A DNA stretch of 64,000 bases from an uncultured Pelagibacteraceae bacterium (lineage in GTDB: Bacteria; Pseudomonadota; Alphaproteobacteria; Pelagibacterales; Pelagibacteraceae): assembly GCA_902521615.1 (NCBI GenBank), contig CABYSJ010000006.1, forward strand, positions 16,860-80,859, in the 5' to 3' direction. This document shows positions 1-8,216 of the stretch, piece after piece (the stretch's first letter is position 1; each line of letters starts with the position of its first letter). The notes under the pieces were generated by a model. The model had not been told where the DNA came from and ran no database searches. It worked only from the letters and a program-made list of their open reading frames with translations. The position numbers and the translations under genes were made by a program.

Positions 1-537
1 AATTTCTTTGGAAAAACATTTTTGTCTACATCTATTCTTATAATATACATGTTTCCTGCAATAGTTCTTGTTATTCCGTTGTATACAATATTTAGTCAAT
101 TAGGTTTACGTAATTCAATAGAGGGTTTATTAATTGTGTATACAGCAACAACACTCCCAGTAGCTATTTATATGTTACAAGGATACTTCAAAAGTATACC
201 AAAAGAATTAGAGGAAGCTGCAATATTAGATAAATTAAGTTGGTTTGGAATTATAATAAAAATTATAATCCCTTTAAGCATTCCTGCGATATCGTCTGTT
301 GCTTTATATGTTTTTATGATTGCTTGGAATGAGTTTTTGTTTTCATTAATGTTTTTAGATAATCCAAATTCATTTACATTATCTAGAGCTATTCAATACT
401 TAAGTGGAGATGCTGAAACGCCTAGACAATATTTAATGGCAGGATCAGTTGTAGTAACATTACCAGTATTATTTATATTTGTTTATTTTGAAAAATATTT
501 AGTGAGTGGTTTGACAGCAGGAAGCGTTAAAGGATAA
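1..537 (+). CDS. Sugar ABC transporter inner-membrane permease, 5' truncated (MalG/UgpE type)
   Basis: This is the C-terminal part of an inner-membrane permease of a carbohydrate ABC importer. The reading frame is open to base 1 (NFFGKTFLSTS...), so the TTG used by the ORF track is internal and the true start lies left of the window. The membrane loop that contacts the ATPase is clear: ELEEAAILD followed by IKIIIPLSIPAI, the EAA motif of this family. MFP, LGL and GYF-IP-ELEEAA patterns are typical of MalG-like subunits. It overlaps the next gene by one base (TAATG), so the glycosidase downstream is probably translationally coupled and acts on the imported sugar or glycoside. The substrate cannot be read from the sequence. 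Confidence 0.9.
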   Translation, partial: NFFGKTFLSTSILIIYMFPAIVLVIPLYTIFSQLGLRNSIEGLLIVYTATTLPVAIYMLQGYFKSIPKELEEAAILDKLSWFGIIIKIIIPLSIPAISSVALYVFMIAWNEFLFSLMFLDNPNSFTLSRAIQYLSGDAETPRQYLMAGSVVVTLPVLFIFVYFEKYLVSGLTAGSVKG

Positions 538-1799
538 TGAGTAGGTTTATTAAAAATGCTGAAAGAATTTTAATTGGAAATAGAAAAAGAGGATATACCT
601 TACCTACAAATAATAAACTTTATCCTGCTCAATGGAACTGGGACTCAGCATTTATTGCATTAGGATATTCTTATTTTAATTTAAATTTTGCATTGAAAGA
701 AATAAAGACACTTTTAGATGGACAATGGAAAGATGGAATGGTTCCACATATATTGTTTCATAATACAGATACAAATTATTATCCTAATCATACGGCTTGG
801 AATTGTGGAAACAAAGTTCGCTCGTCTGGGATAACTCAGCCACCAGTGCTTGCGAGTATTTTAAAACAAATAATAGATAAAAACAAAATTTCTCAAAAAC
901 AAAAAAAAGAAATTAAAAAATTTATACTTAAAATTAAAAAATCTCATGAGTGGTTTATTAAAAACAGAGATCCCAAAAAAACTGGTTTAGTTTCAATACT
1001 GCATCCTTGGGAAAGTGGTTATGATAACTCTTCGCTTTGGGATGGACCAATGAGTAAAGTCAAAATTGAAAAAAATATACAATACAAAAGAGCTGATAAT
1101 AAAATTGTTAATCCGGAACATAGACCTTTAAATATTGACTATGATAGATATGTAACAATTAAAAACGACCTAAGAAAAAAAAAGTATAATCCAAAAAAAA
1201 TATTCAATACTGCATTGTTCAATGTCGTTGATATTGGATTTAATTCTATATTTCTTAAAGCTAACAAAGATTTAATAATACTTTTAAATAAATTTAATTT
1301 AGATAGCTCTAAAATAATTAATTATGTAAAACTCACTGAGAGAAATATTTTAAGATATTTTGACAAAAAAAAGGGTATTTTTTTTTCATTTGATTTAAGA
1401 AATAAAAAAAAAATATTAGTCCCATCTATAACAAATTACTTTGTACTATTTGCCGATATTAATAATCATAAGATAAATGATGTTTTAATCAAAAACTTAA
1501 AAAAACATAACATAAAAGAAAAATATTTCTTTTCTTCAATAAAACCTAATCACAAAACCTTTGAAGAAAAACGTTATTGGAGAGGACCTGTATGGGTTAA
1601 TTGTAATTGGTTTATATACAAGGGTCTCATTAACAAGGACGAAAAATACTCAAAAAAAATTAAACAAAGCACTATTAGATTGGTAGAAAAAAAAGGATTT
1701 CACGAATATTACAGTTGCAAAAATGGTAAACCAATGGGTGCAAATAATTTTTCTTGGTCCGCGGCTTTATATTTGGATTTAAAATTAAATAAAGATTAA
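537..1799 (+). CDS. GH63/MGH-type glycoside hydrolase, cytoplasmic
   Basis: A 420-residue protein without signal peptide that resembles the (alpha/alpha)6-barrel glycosidases of family GH63 and the mannosylglycerate/glucosylglycerate hydrolase group. Visible signatures are WNWDSAF near residue 33, GMVPH near 68, HPWESG-DNS near 156, and YWRGPVWVN near 347, in the order found in GH63/GH37-like enzymes. Length also fits the bacterial glucosyl/mannosylglycerate hydrolases (about 410-450 residues). It is coupled to a sugar ABC permease, so it probably splits an imported glycoside, possibly a compatible solute such as glucosylglycerate. That substrate is inference; an alpha-glucosidase on other short glycosides is equally possible. 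Its 3' end overlaps the convergent rhodanese gene by 4 bases. Confidence 0.75.
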   Translation: MSRFIKNAERILIGNRKRGYTLPTNNKLYPAQWNWDSAFIALGYSYFNLNFALKEIKTLLDGQWKDGMVPHILFHNTDTNYYPNHTAWNCGNKVRSSGITQPPVLASILKQIIDKNKISQKQKKEIKKFILKIKKSHEWFIKNRDPKKTGLVSILHPWESGYDNSSLWDGPMSKVKIEKNIQYKRADNKIVNPEHRPLNIDYDRYVTIKNDLRKKKYNPKKIFNTALFNVVDIGFNSIFLKANKDLIILLNKFNLDSSKIINYVKLTERNILRYFDKKKGIFFSFDLRNKKKILVPSITNYFVLFADINNHKINDVLIKNLKKHNIKEKYFFSSIKPNHKTFEEKRYWRGPVWVNCNWFIYKGLINKDEKYSKKIKQSTIRLVEKKGFHEYYSCKNGKPMGANNFSWSAALYLDLKLNKD

Positions 1800-2161
1800 T
1801 CTTTTATTTTGTCCCATTCAGACATTCCGCCAGTAATGTTTTTAACATTTTTTACACCCATGTCTTTCATTGTTTTTGTGGCAAGAGTACCTTGACCGCC
1901 TAAACCACAAAAAACTACAAATTCTTTCTCTGGATTATTTTTAAAAATATCATTTTCTAAAGGACTTCCCTCTGCTAAATAAAATTCAAGCAATCCTCTG
2001 TCCATGTGTATGGCATTTCCTATTGTACCTTTAGAAAAACTATCTTTATCTCTTACATCAATAAATTGAACATTCGGATCATTTAATTTTTTCTTTGCAT
2101 CTTCAGCAGTAATATTTTCAATTTTGCTTCCTACACTCATAAGTTCATCAAATTTTTTCAT
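1796..2161 (-). CDS. Single-domain rhodanese-like sulfurtransferase
   Basis: A 121-residue single rhodanese domain. Typical features are VQFIDVRD near residue 31 and the active-site loop FVVFCGLGGQG with cysteine near residue 84, followed by GGMSEW near the C-terminus, the usual rhodanese ending. No signal peptide is seen, so it acts in the cytoplasm as a sulfur or sulfane carrier. The loop lacks the basic residue common in thiosulfate sulfurtransferases, so the substrate is uncertain. It follows the HpsN-like dehydrogenase by 17 bases on the same strand and is probably the last gene of that operon, which fits a role in handling sulfur released from an organosulfur compound (inference). Confidence 0.85.
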   Translation of the reverse strand: MKKFDELMSVGSKIENITAEDAKKKLNDPNVQFIDVRDKDSFSKGTIGNAIHMDRGLLEFYLAEGSPLENDIFKNNPEKEFVVFCGLGGQGTLATKTMKDMGVKNVKNITGGMSEWDKIKD

Positions 2162-2178
2162 TTTAAATCCCTAAATTA

Positions 2179-3465
2179 TTAGTTTTGAAAACCGTATTTT
2201 CTTAATCTCACATCGCCTGTTCTAGCATGTGCTTCCATTCCTTCGTATCTTGAAATTCTTGCACAAGCAGCACCAACTTCTTTTGTTGCGGCCTTACTCA
2301 TTCTTTGGAAACTTAATGTTTTAATAAATTTTCCAACAAACAAACCACCAGTGTATCTTCCAGCACCTTTTGTTGGTAAAATATGATTTGTACCTGAGCA
2401 TTTATCTCCATAAGCAACGGTTGTTTCTTCACCAATGAATAAAGATCCATAATTTTTTAATCTGTCGTGGTACCATTGTAAATTTTTGGTCTGGACTTCT
2501 AAATGTTCTGGAGCGTATTCATCACTAACTTTAGCAATCTCTTCATCAGTGTCACAAAGAATTACTTCACCATAATCTCTCCATGCAGCACCAGAATTTT
2601 CTCTTGGAAGATCTGGTAAATCTGCAATTAATTCTGGAACTCTTTCCATTACATAATCTGCAACTTTTTTACTTTTAGTAAATAACCAAGCTGGAGAATT
2701 ATAACCGTGTTCTGCTTGTCCAACTAAATCATATGCAACCATTTCAGGATCAGCTGTCTCGTCTGCAATTACTGCAATTTCTGTAGGTCCTGCAAATAAA
2801 TCTATACCAACTTTTCCAAATAAAATTCTTTTTGCTTCAGCAACAAATTGGTTTCCAGGCCCTACTAAAATATCCGCAGGGGCATTTCCAAATAAACCGT
2901 TTGTCATTGCTGCAATAGCTTGTACACCACCTAAATTCATTATCACGTCAGCACCACATAAGTCAGCTGTATAAACAATTGATGGATGCACTCCAACTCC
3001 AGGTTTAGGTGAACTGCAAACTAAAATATTTTTTACACCAGCAACTTTTGCTGTTGTTACACTCATTACAGCTGAAGCTATATGAGCATATCTTCCAGCT
3101 GGAACATAACAACCTGCCGTATTTACCGGAATAAGTTTTTGTCCAGCAAATAAACCATCAGACAATTCAACTTCAAAATCTTGGCCATAATTTTTCAATT
3201 GTGCTTCAGCAAATTTTCTAACTCTTTCATGAGAGAATTGAATATCATCTTTAGTTTTTTGATCTAAATTTTTTTTTATTTCTTCAATTTTTTCTTTTGA
3301 AACAATTACATCACCTTCATATTTATCAAATTTTTTCGAAAGCTCCTTACAACCTTCCTCTTTACTAGTCTCAATATCTTTTAGAATATTTTCAACTATT
3401 TCTCTTGTTTTTGTGTCGTCAGTTGATGATGTTTTTGGTGATTTTTTTAAGTATGTAATTGCCAT
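2179..3465 (-). CDS. hpsN: HisD-family dehydrogenase, probable sulfopropanediol 3-dehydrogenase (HpsN-like)
   Basis: A 428-residue histidinol-dehydrogenase-fold enzyme: GPGNQFVAEAKR near residue 203, GPTEIAV near 226, QAEHG near 251, and APEHLEVQ near 318. The N-terminus (MAITYLKK), QDFEVEL, AGCYVPAGRYAHIAS, AEHGYNSPAWL and RISRYEGMEAHA fit my recollection of HpsN, the NAD-dependent (R)-2,3-dihydroxypropane-1-sulfonate 3-dehydrogenase that forms sulfolactate, better than biosynthetic HisD, and no other his gene is nearby. The operon with a phosphotransacetylase-like gene and a rhodanese fits sulfonate catabolism. A direct comparison with characterised HpsN and HisD is needed to fix the substrate; a generic HisD-family alcohol dehydrogenase is the alternative. 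Confidence 0.78.
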   Translation of the reverse strand: MAITYLKKSPKTSSTDDTKTREIVENILKDIETSKEEGCKELSKKFDKYEGDVIVSKEKIEEIKKNLDQKTKDDIQFSHERVRKFAEAQLKNYGQDFEVELSDGLFAGQKLIPVNTAGCYVPAGRYAHIASAVMSVTTAKVAGVKNILVCSSPKPGVGVHPSIVYTADLCGADVIMNLGGVQAIAAMTNGLFGNAPADILVGPGNQFVAEAKRILFGKVGIDLFAGPTEIAVIADETADPEMVAYDLVGQAEHGYNSPAWLFTKSKKVADYVMERVPELIADLPDLPRENSGAAWRDYGEVILCDTDEEIAKVSDEYAPEHLEVQTKNLQWYHDRLKNYGSLFIGEETTVAYGDKCSGTNHILPTKGAGRYTGGLFVGKFIKTLSFQRMSKAATKEVGAACARISRYEGMEAHARTGDVRLRKYGFQN

Positions 3466-3525
3466 TTCTCTCCTTTAAAATTTCAGTTTATTTAAATGAA
3501 TTTCTTTTTAAATTCAATGAATCAT

Positions 3526-4437
3526 TTAGTCCAAAGCAACTACAGCAGCGGCAATTGAAGCTAAACGTGCTTGAGCTTCATCAGATCTACTTGTTATAAC
3601 GACTGGTACTTTTCCACCGACCACAACTCCTGCGGCACATGCTCCACTAAAATAGATAAGCATTTTTACCAAAGCATTTCCAGTTTCTACACTTGGCACT
3701 AACAATACATCTGCCTCACCAGCAACCAAATTTTTAATTCCTTTTATTGCTGCTGATTTTTTTGAAATACTGTTATCAAATGCTAAAGGGCCAAATACGT
3801 CAGCATTTAAATTTTCCTCTTTTGCTAATTTTGTAATTTCAGCAGCTTCAATTGAACTTGGCACACTTTCTAAAACTTCCTCTGTTGCTGATAAAACAGA
3901 TATTTTTGGTCTTTCTATTCCTATTCTGTGTGAAAAATTTATTACATTTTTCAAGATATGCATTTTAGTTTTTACATTGGGCAATACATTTAATGCTCCA
4001 TCAGTGATTATTAGAGGCTTATCATCTTTACCAATACTCATATGCCAAATATGACTTAGTCTTGTTTTACCTAACAAATTGTATTCACGTTTTAAAACCT
4101 CTTTCATGAGAACATCAGTATGAATGTGTCCTTTGACAATTATTTTAACCTTATCTTCACTTGCAAGTTTAGCAGCAATTTTAGCCGTATCATTCTCTAC
4201 AGGTTCATGAATAAGTTCATATTTAGAGATATCCCATTTAATATTTTCAGCACATTTTTGTATTTCAACTTCATGACCAATAAATATAGGCTCAATTAAA
4301 TTTTCATTAACCGCGTCTTGAACGGATAACATAGGCAAAGGTTTACCAGCATTTACAACTGCAACTTTAACTACTTTTTTTTTATGAGCTAAATCTAATA
4401 AGTTGTTTGGACAGACAATTTCTTTGTTTGAAAGCAT
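3526..4437 (-). CDS. Phosphate acetyl/butyryl transferase family protein
   Basis: A 303-residue protein of the PTA/PTB family, which transfers acyl groups between coenzyme A and phosphate. Motifs include VKVAVVNAG near residue 23, ITDGALNVLPN near 145, GPLAFDNS near 217, and the C-terminal LVPSVETGNALVKML near 248 with GAGVVVGGKVPVV-SRSD after it. The length matches the short single-domain enzymes (about 300 residues) without the N-terminal regulatory domains of E. coli Pta. It is the first gene of an operon with the HpsN-like dehydrogenase and rhodanese. In taurine and sulfonate pathways a Pta converts the acetyl phosphate made by sulfoacetaldehyde acetyltransferase (Xsc); no Xsc gene is in the window, so that link is only suggestive. 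Confidence 0.8.
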   Translation of the reverse strand: MLSNKEIVCPNNLLDLAHKKKVVKVAVVNAGKPLPMLSVQDAVNENLIEPIFIGHEVEIQKCAENIKWDISKYELIHEPVENDTAKIAAKLASEDKVKIIVKGHIHTDVLMKEVLKREYNLLGKTRLSHIWHMSIGKDDKPLIITDGALNVLPNVKTKMHILKNVINFSHRIGIERPKISVLSATEEVLESVPSSIEAAEITKLAKEENLNADVFGPLAFDNSISKKSAAIKGIKNLVAGEADVLLVPSVETGNALVKMLIYFSGACAAGVVVGGKVPVVITSRSDEAQARLASIAAAVVALD

Positions 4438-4536
4438 TTTTTCTACAAATAAGTGAAAAAACTGAACATGTATATAAAAAAAATTCTTTATATAAATTTA
4501 ACAAGTTTATATAATTGATCTTGAGCGGGGGAGAAT

Positions 4537-5388
4537 TTGGAAATTGTAACTAAAATAGCGCCAATCGTATTGGCATTAATAATGTTAGGCTTAGGCTTAG
4601 GATTAAAACTAGAAGATTTTGGAAGAGTATTTAAAGCACCAAAAGATTTTATTGTTGGTTTTATTTCTCAATTAATAATTCTTCCAATTGTAGCATACAT
4701 ATTAATTTTAATTTTAAAAACACCGCCTGAAATAGCAATAGGGGTTATGATTATAGCTGCAGCTCCAGGAGGTGTAACATCTAATGTAATGACAAAATTT
4801 GCTGATGGAGATGTTGCGTTATCAATATCTTTGACTGCTGTAATTAGCTTACTAAGTATAATTACAGTACCTTTAATAATTTTTACATCTGCAGATATGT
4901 TAGGAATAACAGAGGTTTCTCAAAATATTTCAATGACAGGAATAGCTTTAAAAATGTTTTTAGTTGTAACAGTACCTGTGATTTTAGGAATGATTATCAG
5001 AAAATTTGCTGAAAATTTTATATCTTCTAAAGTTGAAATATTTAATAAACTTAACATAATTTTATTCGCTATTTTTTTCGTAGCAGCTTTTTATTCAGAA
5101 AGAGAAAATTTTATTAGTTTTATTAAACAAGCAGGTCTAATTGCTTTAATTTTAAATATTTCAATGATGGTTACTGCATATTACATTGCAAAAGCTTTTG
5201 CCTCAGGTGTTAAACAAATGAAGTGTATTGCTTTAGAATGTGGATTACAAAATGGTACGTTAGCCTTATTTGTCTCTACGCAAATATTTGGTACTGATAT
5301 ATTATATGCGTTACCAACTGGTGCTTATGCATTAATTATGTATATAACAGGATTTATTTTTATTTATTTTTTAAGAAAATCTAATTAA
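4537..5388 (+). CDS. Bile acid:sodium symporter (BASS) family transporter
   Basis: A 283-residue integral membrane protein with about nine to ten hydrophobic segments. The order of motifs fits the BASS/SBF family: LGLGLKLEDF near residue 19, IIAAAPGGVTSNVMTKFA near 73, and ALECGLQNGTLALFV near 228. The start is TTG at 4537, supported by a GGGGGAG ribosome-binding site a few bases upstream. Bacterial members move organic anions such as bile acids, pantoate or 2-keto acids with sodium; the substrate here is unknown. The gene is divergent from the phosphotransacetylase/HpsN operon, so it could import an organic anion, perhaps a sulfonate, used by that pathway. It overlaps the convergent regulator gene by 4 bases. 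Confidence 0.85.
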   Translation: MEIVTKIAPIVLALIMLGLGLGLKLEDFGRVFKAPKDFIVGFISQLIILPIVAYILILILKTPPEIAIGVMIIAAAPGGVTSNVMTKFADGDVALSISLTAVISLLSIITVPLIIFTSADMLGITEVSQNISMTGIALKMFLVVTVPVILGMIIRKFAENFISSKVEIFNKLNIILFAIFFVAAFYSERENFISFIKQAGLIALILNISMMVTAYYIAKAFASGVKQMKCIALECGLQNGTLALFVSTQIFGTDILYALPTGAYALIMYITGFIFIYFLRKSN

Positions 5389-6347
5389 TTATTAATTATT
5401 CTTATTTGATTAAAAATTTTATAAATAAAATGGCTTAAGCTAAGCATATTTTTATTAACCATACCCTTTGTTGTTACAAAAGCACTATCTTTAGCATTGT
5501 ATGTAATTAATTTTTTATCATTTATATGAAGAAATTTTTTATCAACTAAATATTTTATTTTTCTAACAACTGTAGGTCTAGGAATACCAGTTATCTCAGA
5601 AATTGACATGGCATTAACTCCTCTTTTATCTGATCCCTGAATCTCTTTTCTATATGAGTCTAAATTTGGTTTTTTTGGAGTAAATTTTGGATTTTTAATT
5701 GTATTTATTAGCACAACCATACCGATTGCAAAAACTTCTAAATCTTTTAATTCTTCTCTCCATCTTTTTATAAAAATAAACCAAAATTTATTAAATTGAT
5801 ACAAGCAATAAGAAAAATTTTCTTTTATTGCTAATATTATTTCTTTAGGAGAATAAACTTCACTTACTAATTTTTCCTTTTTTAAAATTTTATTAAATTC
5901 ATACAAGATATTTACAACCTCTGTAAGAGTGTCGACCGCTTTAGCTGAGTAAAGCGTATCTCGAACAACAAACATTTTCTTACCAGTTCTTTTAATTACT
6001 TTTAATTTTTCTAATTCTAAAACTTTTCTTCTAATACTTTCTTTCGGAATTCCTAAATCTTTTGAGATGTCTGAAATATTTATTTTATTAATTTCGATTT
6101 GTTTATCCTTATAAAATGTATCGTAATTAATTTTTACTCCATTTTGTCTGAAATATATAAGATCTTGATGTATCAGATATATAATGAGGACAAACTTGTC
6201 TATGTCTTTATAATGATCATAGGCTCTTACAAACCAGTTGCTTGTTAAAGTAAAATAAGCAGGTGCCAGCGCGGCAAAATTATCTTTAATTACTTTATTA
6301 ATTACCTTCTCGTCAATGTGTGCTGATATACTAGGTAAGGTTTTCAT
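5385..6347 (-). CDS. Transcription regulator with two tandem winged-helix domains
   Basis: A 320-residue soluble protein made of two related halves. Each half has an aromatic-rich helical segment followed by a winged helix-turn-helix: residues about 91-128 (ISDISKDLGIPKESIRRKV, then a FVV strand) and about 248-284 (ISEITGIPRPTVVRKIKYL). The halves look like an internal duplication. I do not recognise a named family; the HTHs resemble MarR/IclR-like domains. Its own upstream region carries two copies of the ACCCATTTTGATT-type motif 20 bases apart, and the same motif lies before the pilus and Amt-phosphatase genes. It is therefore the best candidate in the window for the factor that reads this motif and represses itself. 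That assignment is inference. Confidence 0.7.
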   Translation of the reverse strand: MKTLPSISAHIDEKVINKVIKDNFAALAPAYFTLTSNWFVRAYDHYKDIDKFVLIIYLIHQDLIYFRQNGVKINYDTFYKDKQIEINKINISDISKDLGIPKESIRRKVLELEKLKVIKRTGKKMFVVRDTLYSAKAVDTLTEVVNILYEFNKILKKEKLVSEVYSPKEIILAIKENFSYCLYQFNKFWFIFIKRWREELKDLEVFAIGMVVLINTIKNPKFTPKKPNLDSYRKEIQGSDKRGVNAMSISEITGIPRPTVVRKIKYLVDKKFLHINDKKLITYNAKDSAFVTTKGMVNKNMLSLSHFIYKIFNQIRIINN

Positions 6348-6360
6348 ATTTTAAAAATAA

Positions 6361-6393
6361 ACCCATTTTGATTTAAAAAAACCCAATCTGAAC
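6361..6393 (+). promoter_or_regulatory. Tandem candidate operator (motif site A) before the two-HTH regulator
   Basis: Two direct repeats, ACCCATTTTGATT at 6361 and ACCCAATCTGAAC at 6381, lie 20 bases apart start to start, about two helical turns. They are 14-46 bases upstream of the minus-strand regulator start, in the position of its promoter or leader. The first copy matches sites before pilM, the HMA/Amt-phosphatase operon and a small membrane protein gene. The tandem spacing suits a protein with two DNA-binding domains. Binding is not shown. Confidence 0.5.
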
Positions 6394-6438
6394 AAATATT
6401 TTTATTTGTCAATCTTTCATTTATTTCTTGAGAATAAA

Positions 6439-6708
6439 CTACTTTTTTTTATCGAATTCTAAACTTCCTCTAGAGTTTACATTATCTTTTACATGTTTGT
6501 AGTAACTAATATCTTTGATTAACTTTAGAAGGTCAATTCCTTTGTTTTCATATCTTCTCTTAATAGTCATTCTTGGAATATTCACAAAATTTATTTGCTC
6601 AACAAAATCTTCTGTCCATTCTTTTTCTATTTTATCTTTAACTAATTTTTTCAAGAAAATTCTAAAGTCAGTACAGGTAATAGATTTTATGTTTTCATTG
6701 ATCAGCAT
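6439..6708 (-). CDS. Small hypothetical protein, 89 residues
   Basis: An 89-residue predicted soluble, basic protein (segment IPRMTIKRRYENKG near residue 48, KK-rich C-terminus) that I do not recognise. It lies 91 bases upstream of the two-HTH regulator on the same strand and might share a transcript with it, although the operator-like repeats lie between them. The opposite strand carries an overlapping 72-residue hydrophobic ORF starting at TTG, which looks like a shadow. No clear ribosome-binding site precedes the ATG. It is listed because its amino-acid composition is normal for a soluble protein and the region is otherwise empty. Confidence 0.45.
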   Translation of the reverse strand: MLINENIKSITCTDFRIFLKKLVKDKIEKEWTEDFVEQINFVNIPRMTIKRRYENKGIDLLKLIKDISYYKHVKDNVNSRGSLEFDKKK

Positions 6709-6755
6709 AATATATGTTTTTAAGCATATTTAACAAATTTAAATCATTTGAACAA

Positions 6756-8048
6756 TCATTTAGAGTCGATAACAACTATAGTTAAATCATCTTTTTGAAT
6801 ATGACCTTTATTTAAAATATCATCAATCATAATTTTCAATCTTTCATAAGTAGGAGTTGTTTGATATTTTTTGATATAATTTTGAAATCCTTCTGAACCT
6901 AGCATTTCTCCGTTTGGATTTTTAATTTCTGTTATACCATCAGTAAAAATATACATTGAACTGTCATTAAAAGGAATTGTATGTTCCATATATTTTGTAT
7001 TAGGCATAATTCCTAAAGGTGGACCTGCTTCATTATAATTTGAAAACGAACCATCTTTCGAAAATATGATAGGGGGTTCATGACCTGCACTTGAAAGTAA
7101 TAATTCTTTTTTATTACTATCATAAACACCTACTAACATAGTCACAAACATACCTCTTGAAATAGTTTCACAAATTTCATTATTAAGTTGTATTAATAAA
7201 TCAGCAGCAGAAAAATTAGTTTTGCTTAAGCAACGATAAAGACTTGATGCCTTAGACATTAATAAGGATGATTTAATTCCTTTACCAGATACATCTGCAA
7301 CACCAAAACCATATTTTCCATCCCCTAAATCTGAAAAATTATAAAAATCTCCAGAAACTACTTTTGCAGGTATATTGATCCCTGCAATTGGAAAATCTTC
7401 TTTTTTATTTTGTGATAGAAGAGATTTTTGAATTTCTCCAACAATCTCTACTTCTTTTTGAATTTTATTCTTCTCCACCATTTCTTTTGCCATTTTTGCA
7501 TTTCTTATAGCAAGTGCAGCAGGTGCAGATAAAGTTTCAAGTAATTTTCTATCCTCTTCGATAAATAATTTATCATCAGTTTTTTTGTTTAAGCAGTGAA
7601 TAACTCCAATGCATTCATTTGCTGCTATAAGTGGGGAGCATAGAACTGAATAAGTTGTAAAATTTGTTTTATTATCTAAATCAAAATAGAATTCTGCAAT
7701 TTCCCTAACATCTTTTCGAACATTTCCAACTCGGATACATTTTTTTTGCTCTACCGCTTTTGCCATCACTCCATCTGTTAAATCTAACTCATATTCATCA
7801 AGATAATTTTGATTTATGGATGCAATACACTCAAATTTTTTCTTATGATCATTAATTAGAAATATATTTGCAGCTTGAGCATTTATTCTGCCAATAATTA
7901 CTTTAAGTGCTGTATTTAAAGTTTCTTTAAGCTCAAGAGATAAAGCAAACTCTTGATTCATGTTTGTAATGATTTCAAGATCAATGTTTGCTTGAGATAC
8001 CTCTGGTTTTTTTTCTTCTTCTGGTTTTTTGGGTTTAAATAAGAACAT
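6756..8048 (-). CDS. GAF-domain SpoIIE/RsbU-type PP2C phosphatase
   Basis: A 430-residue cytoplasmic phosphatase with a GAF sensor domain (about residues 35-185) and a SpoIIE/RsbU PP2C domain (about 200-430). The catalytic metal-binding acidic residues are all present: SGDFYNF, VADVSGKG, FTDGITE and KDDLTIV. SAGHEPPII and PPLG are also typical. Proteins of this kind dephosphorylate the phosphoserine of a STAS anti-anti-sigma factor (RsbV type) and so reverse an RsbW kinase. An RsbV/RsbW pair is present at 31.3-32.1 kb, and two more phosphatases of the same type are fused to Amt domains. The GAF ligand is unknown. The gene is divergent from pilD. Confidence 0.9.
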   Translation of the reverse strand: MFLFKPKKPEEEKKPEVSQANIDLEIITNMNQEFALSLELKETLNTALKVIIGRINAQAANIFLINDHKKKFECIASINQNYLDEYELDLTDGVMAKAVEQKKCIRVGNVRKDVREIAEFYFDLDNKTNFTTYSVLCSPLIAANECIGVIHCLNKKTDDKLFIEEDRKLLETLSAPAALAIRNAKMAKEMVEKNKIQKEVEIVGEIQKSLLSQNKKEDFPIAGINIPAKVVSGDFYNFSDLGDGKYGFGVADVSGKGIKSSLLMSKASSLYRCLSKTNFSAADLLIQLNNEICETISRGMFVTMLVGVYDSNKKELLLSSAGHEPPIIFSKDGSFSNYNEAGPPLGIMPNTKYMEHTIPFNDSSMYIFTDGITEIKNPNGEMLGSEGFQNYIKKYQTTPTYERLKIMIDDILNKGHIQKDDLTIVVIDSK

Positions 8049-8091
8049 TTATATCTAGTATTTTATCCTGATTTTATATAATTTTACAACT

Positions 8092-8205
8092 ATGGAGATT
8101 ATAATTAATAGTCCAAATTTTTACTTACATCTTCAAGATGCCGTATTAATGGTTCAGTTCATAATTGATGGCATTATTCAAGTGACATCGAATTTTAAAA
8201 TATAA
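8092..8205 (+). CDS. Possible small ORF, 37 residues, in the pilD upstream region
   Basis: An ATG-initiated 37-codon frame (MEIIINSPNFYLHLQDAV...) fills most of the 168-base gap between the GAF phosphatase and pilD and stops 11 bases before the pilD GTG start. It is too short for the ORF track. Codon choice looks like that of neighbouring genes, but no Shine-Dalgarno sequence is visible and I recognise no family. The gap also contains a GATGCC...GGCATT imperfect inverted repeat. It could be a real leader peptide or small protein, or chance. Confidence 0.25.
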   Translation: MEIIINSPNFYLHLQDAVLMVQFIIDGIIQVTSNFKI

Positions 8206-8216
8206 TTTTTTCATTA

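Noticed and set aside
2179-3465. Biosynthetic histidinol dehydrogenase
   Set aside because: HisD-like motifs are present, but neighbouring genes are not his genes and several segments fit the HpsN-type group better; kept as an alternative in the entry.
6515-6733. Plus-strand 72-residue hydrophobic ORF
   Set aside because: It starts at TTG without ribosome-binding site, overlaps the more plausible minus-strand 89-residue ORF, and its composition (many Ile, Leu, Phe, Ser) is what AT-rich antisense sequence usually yields.
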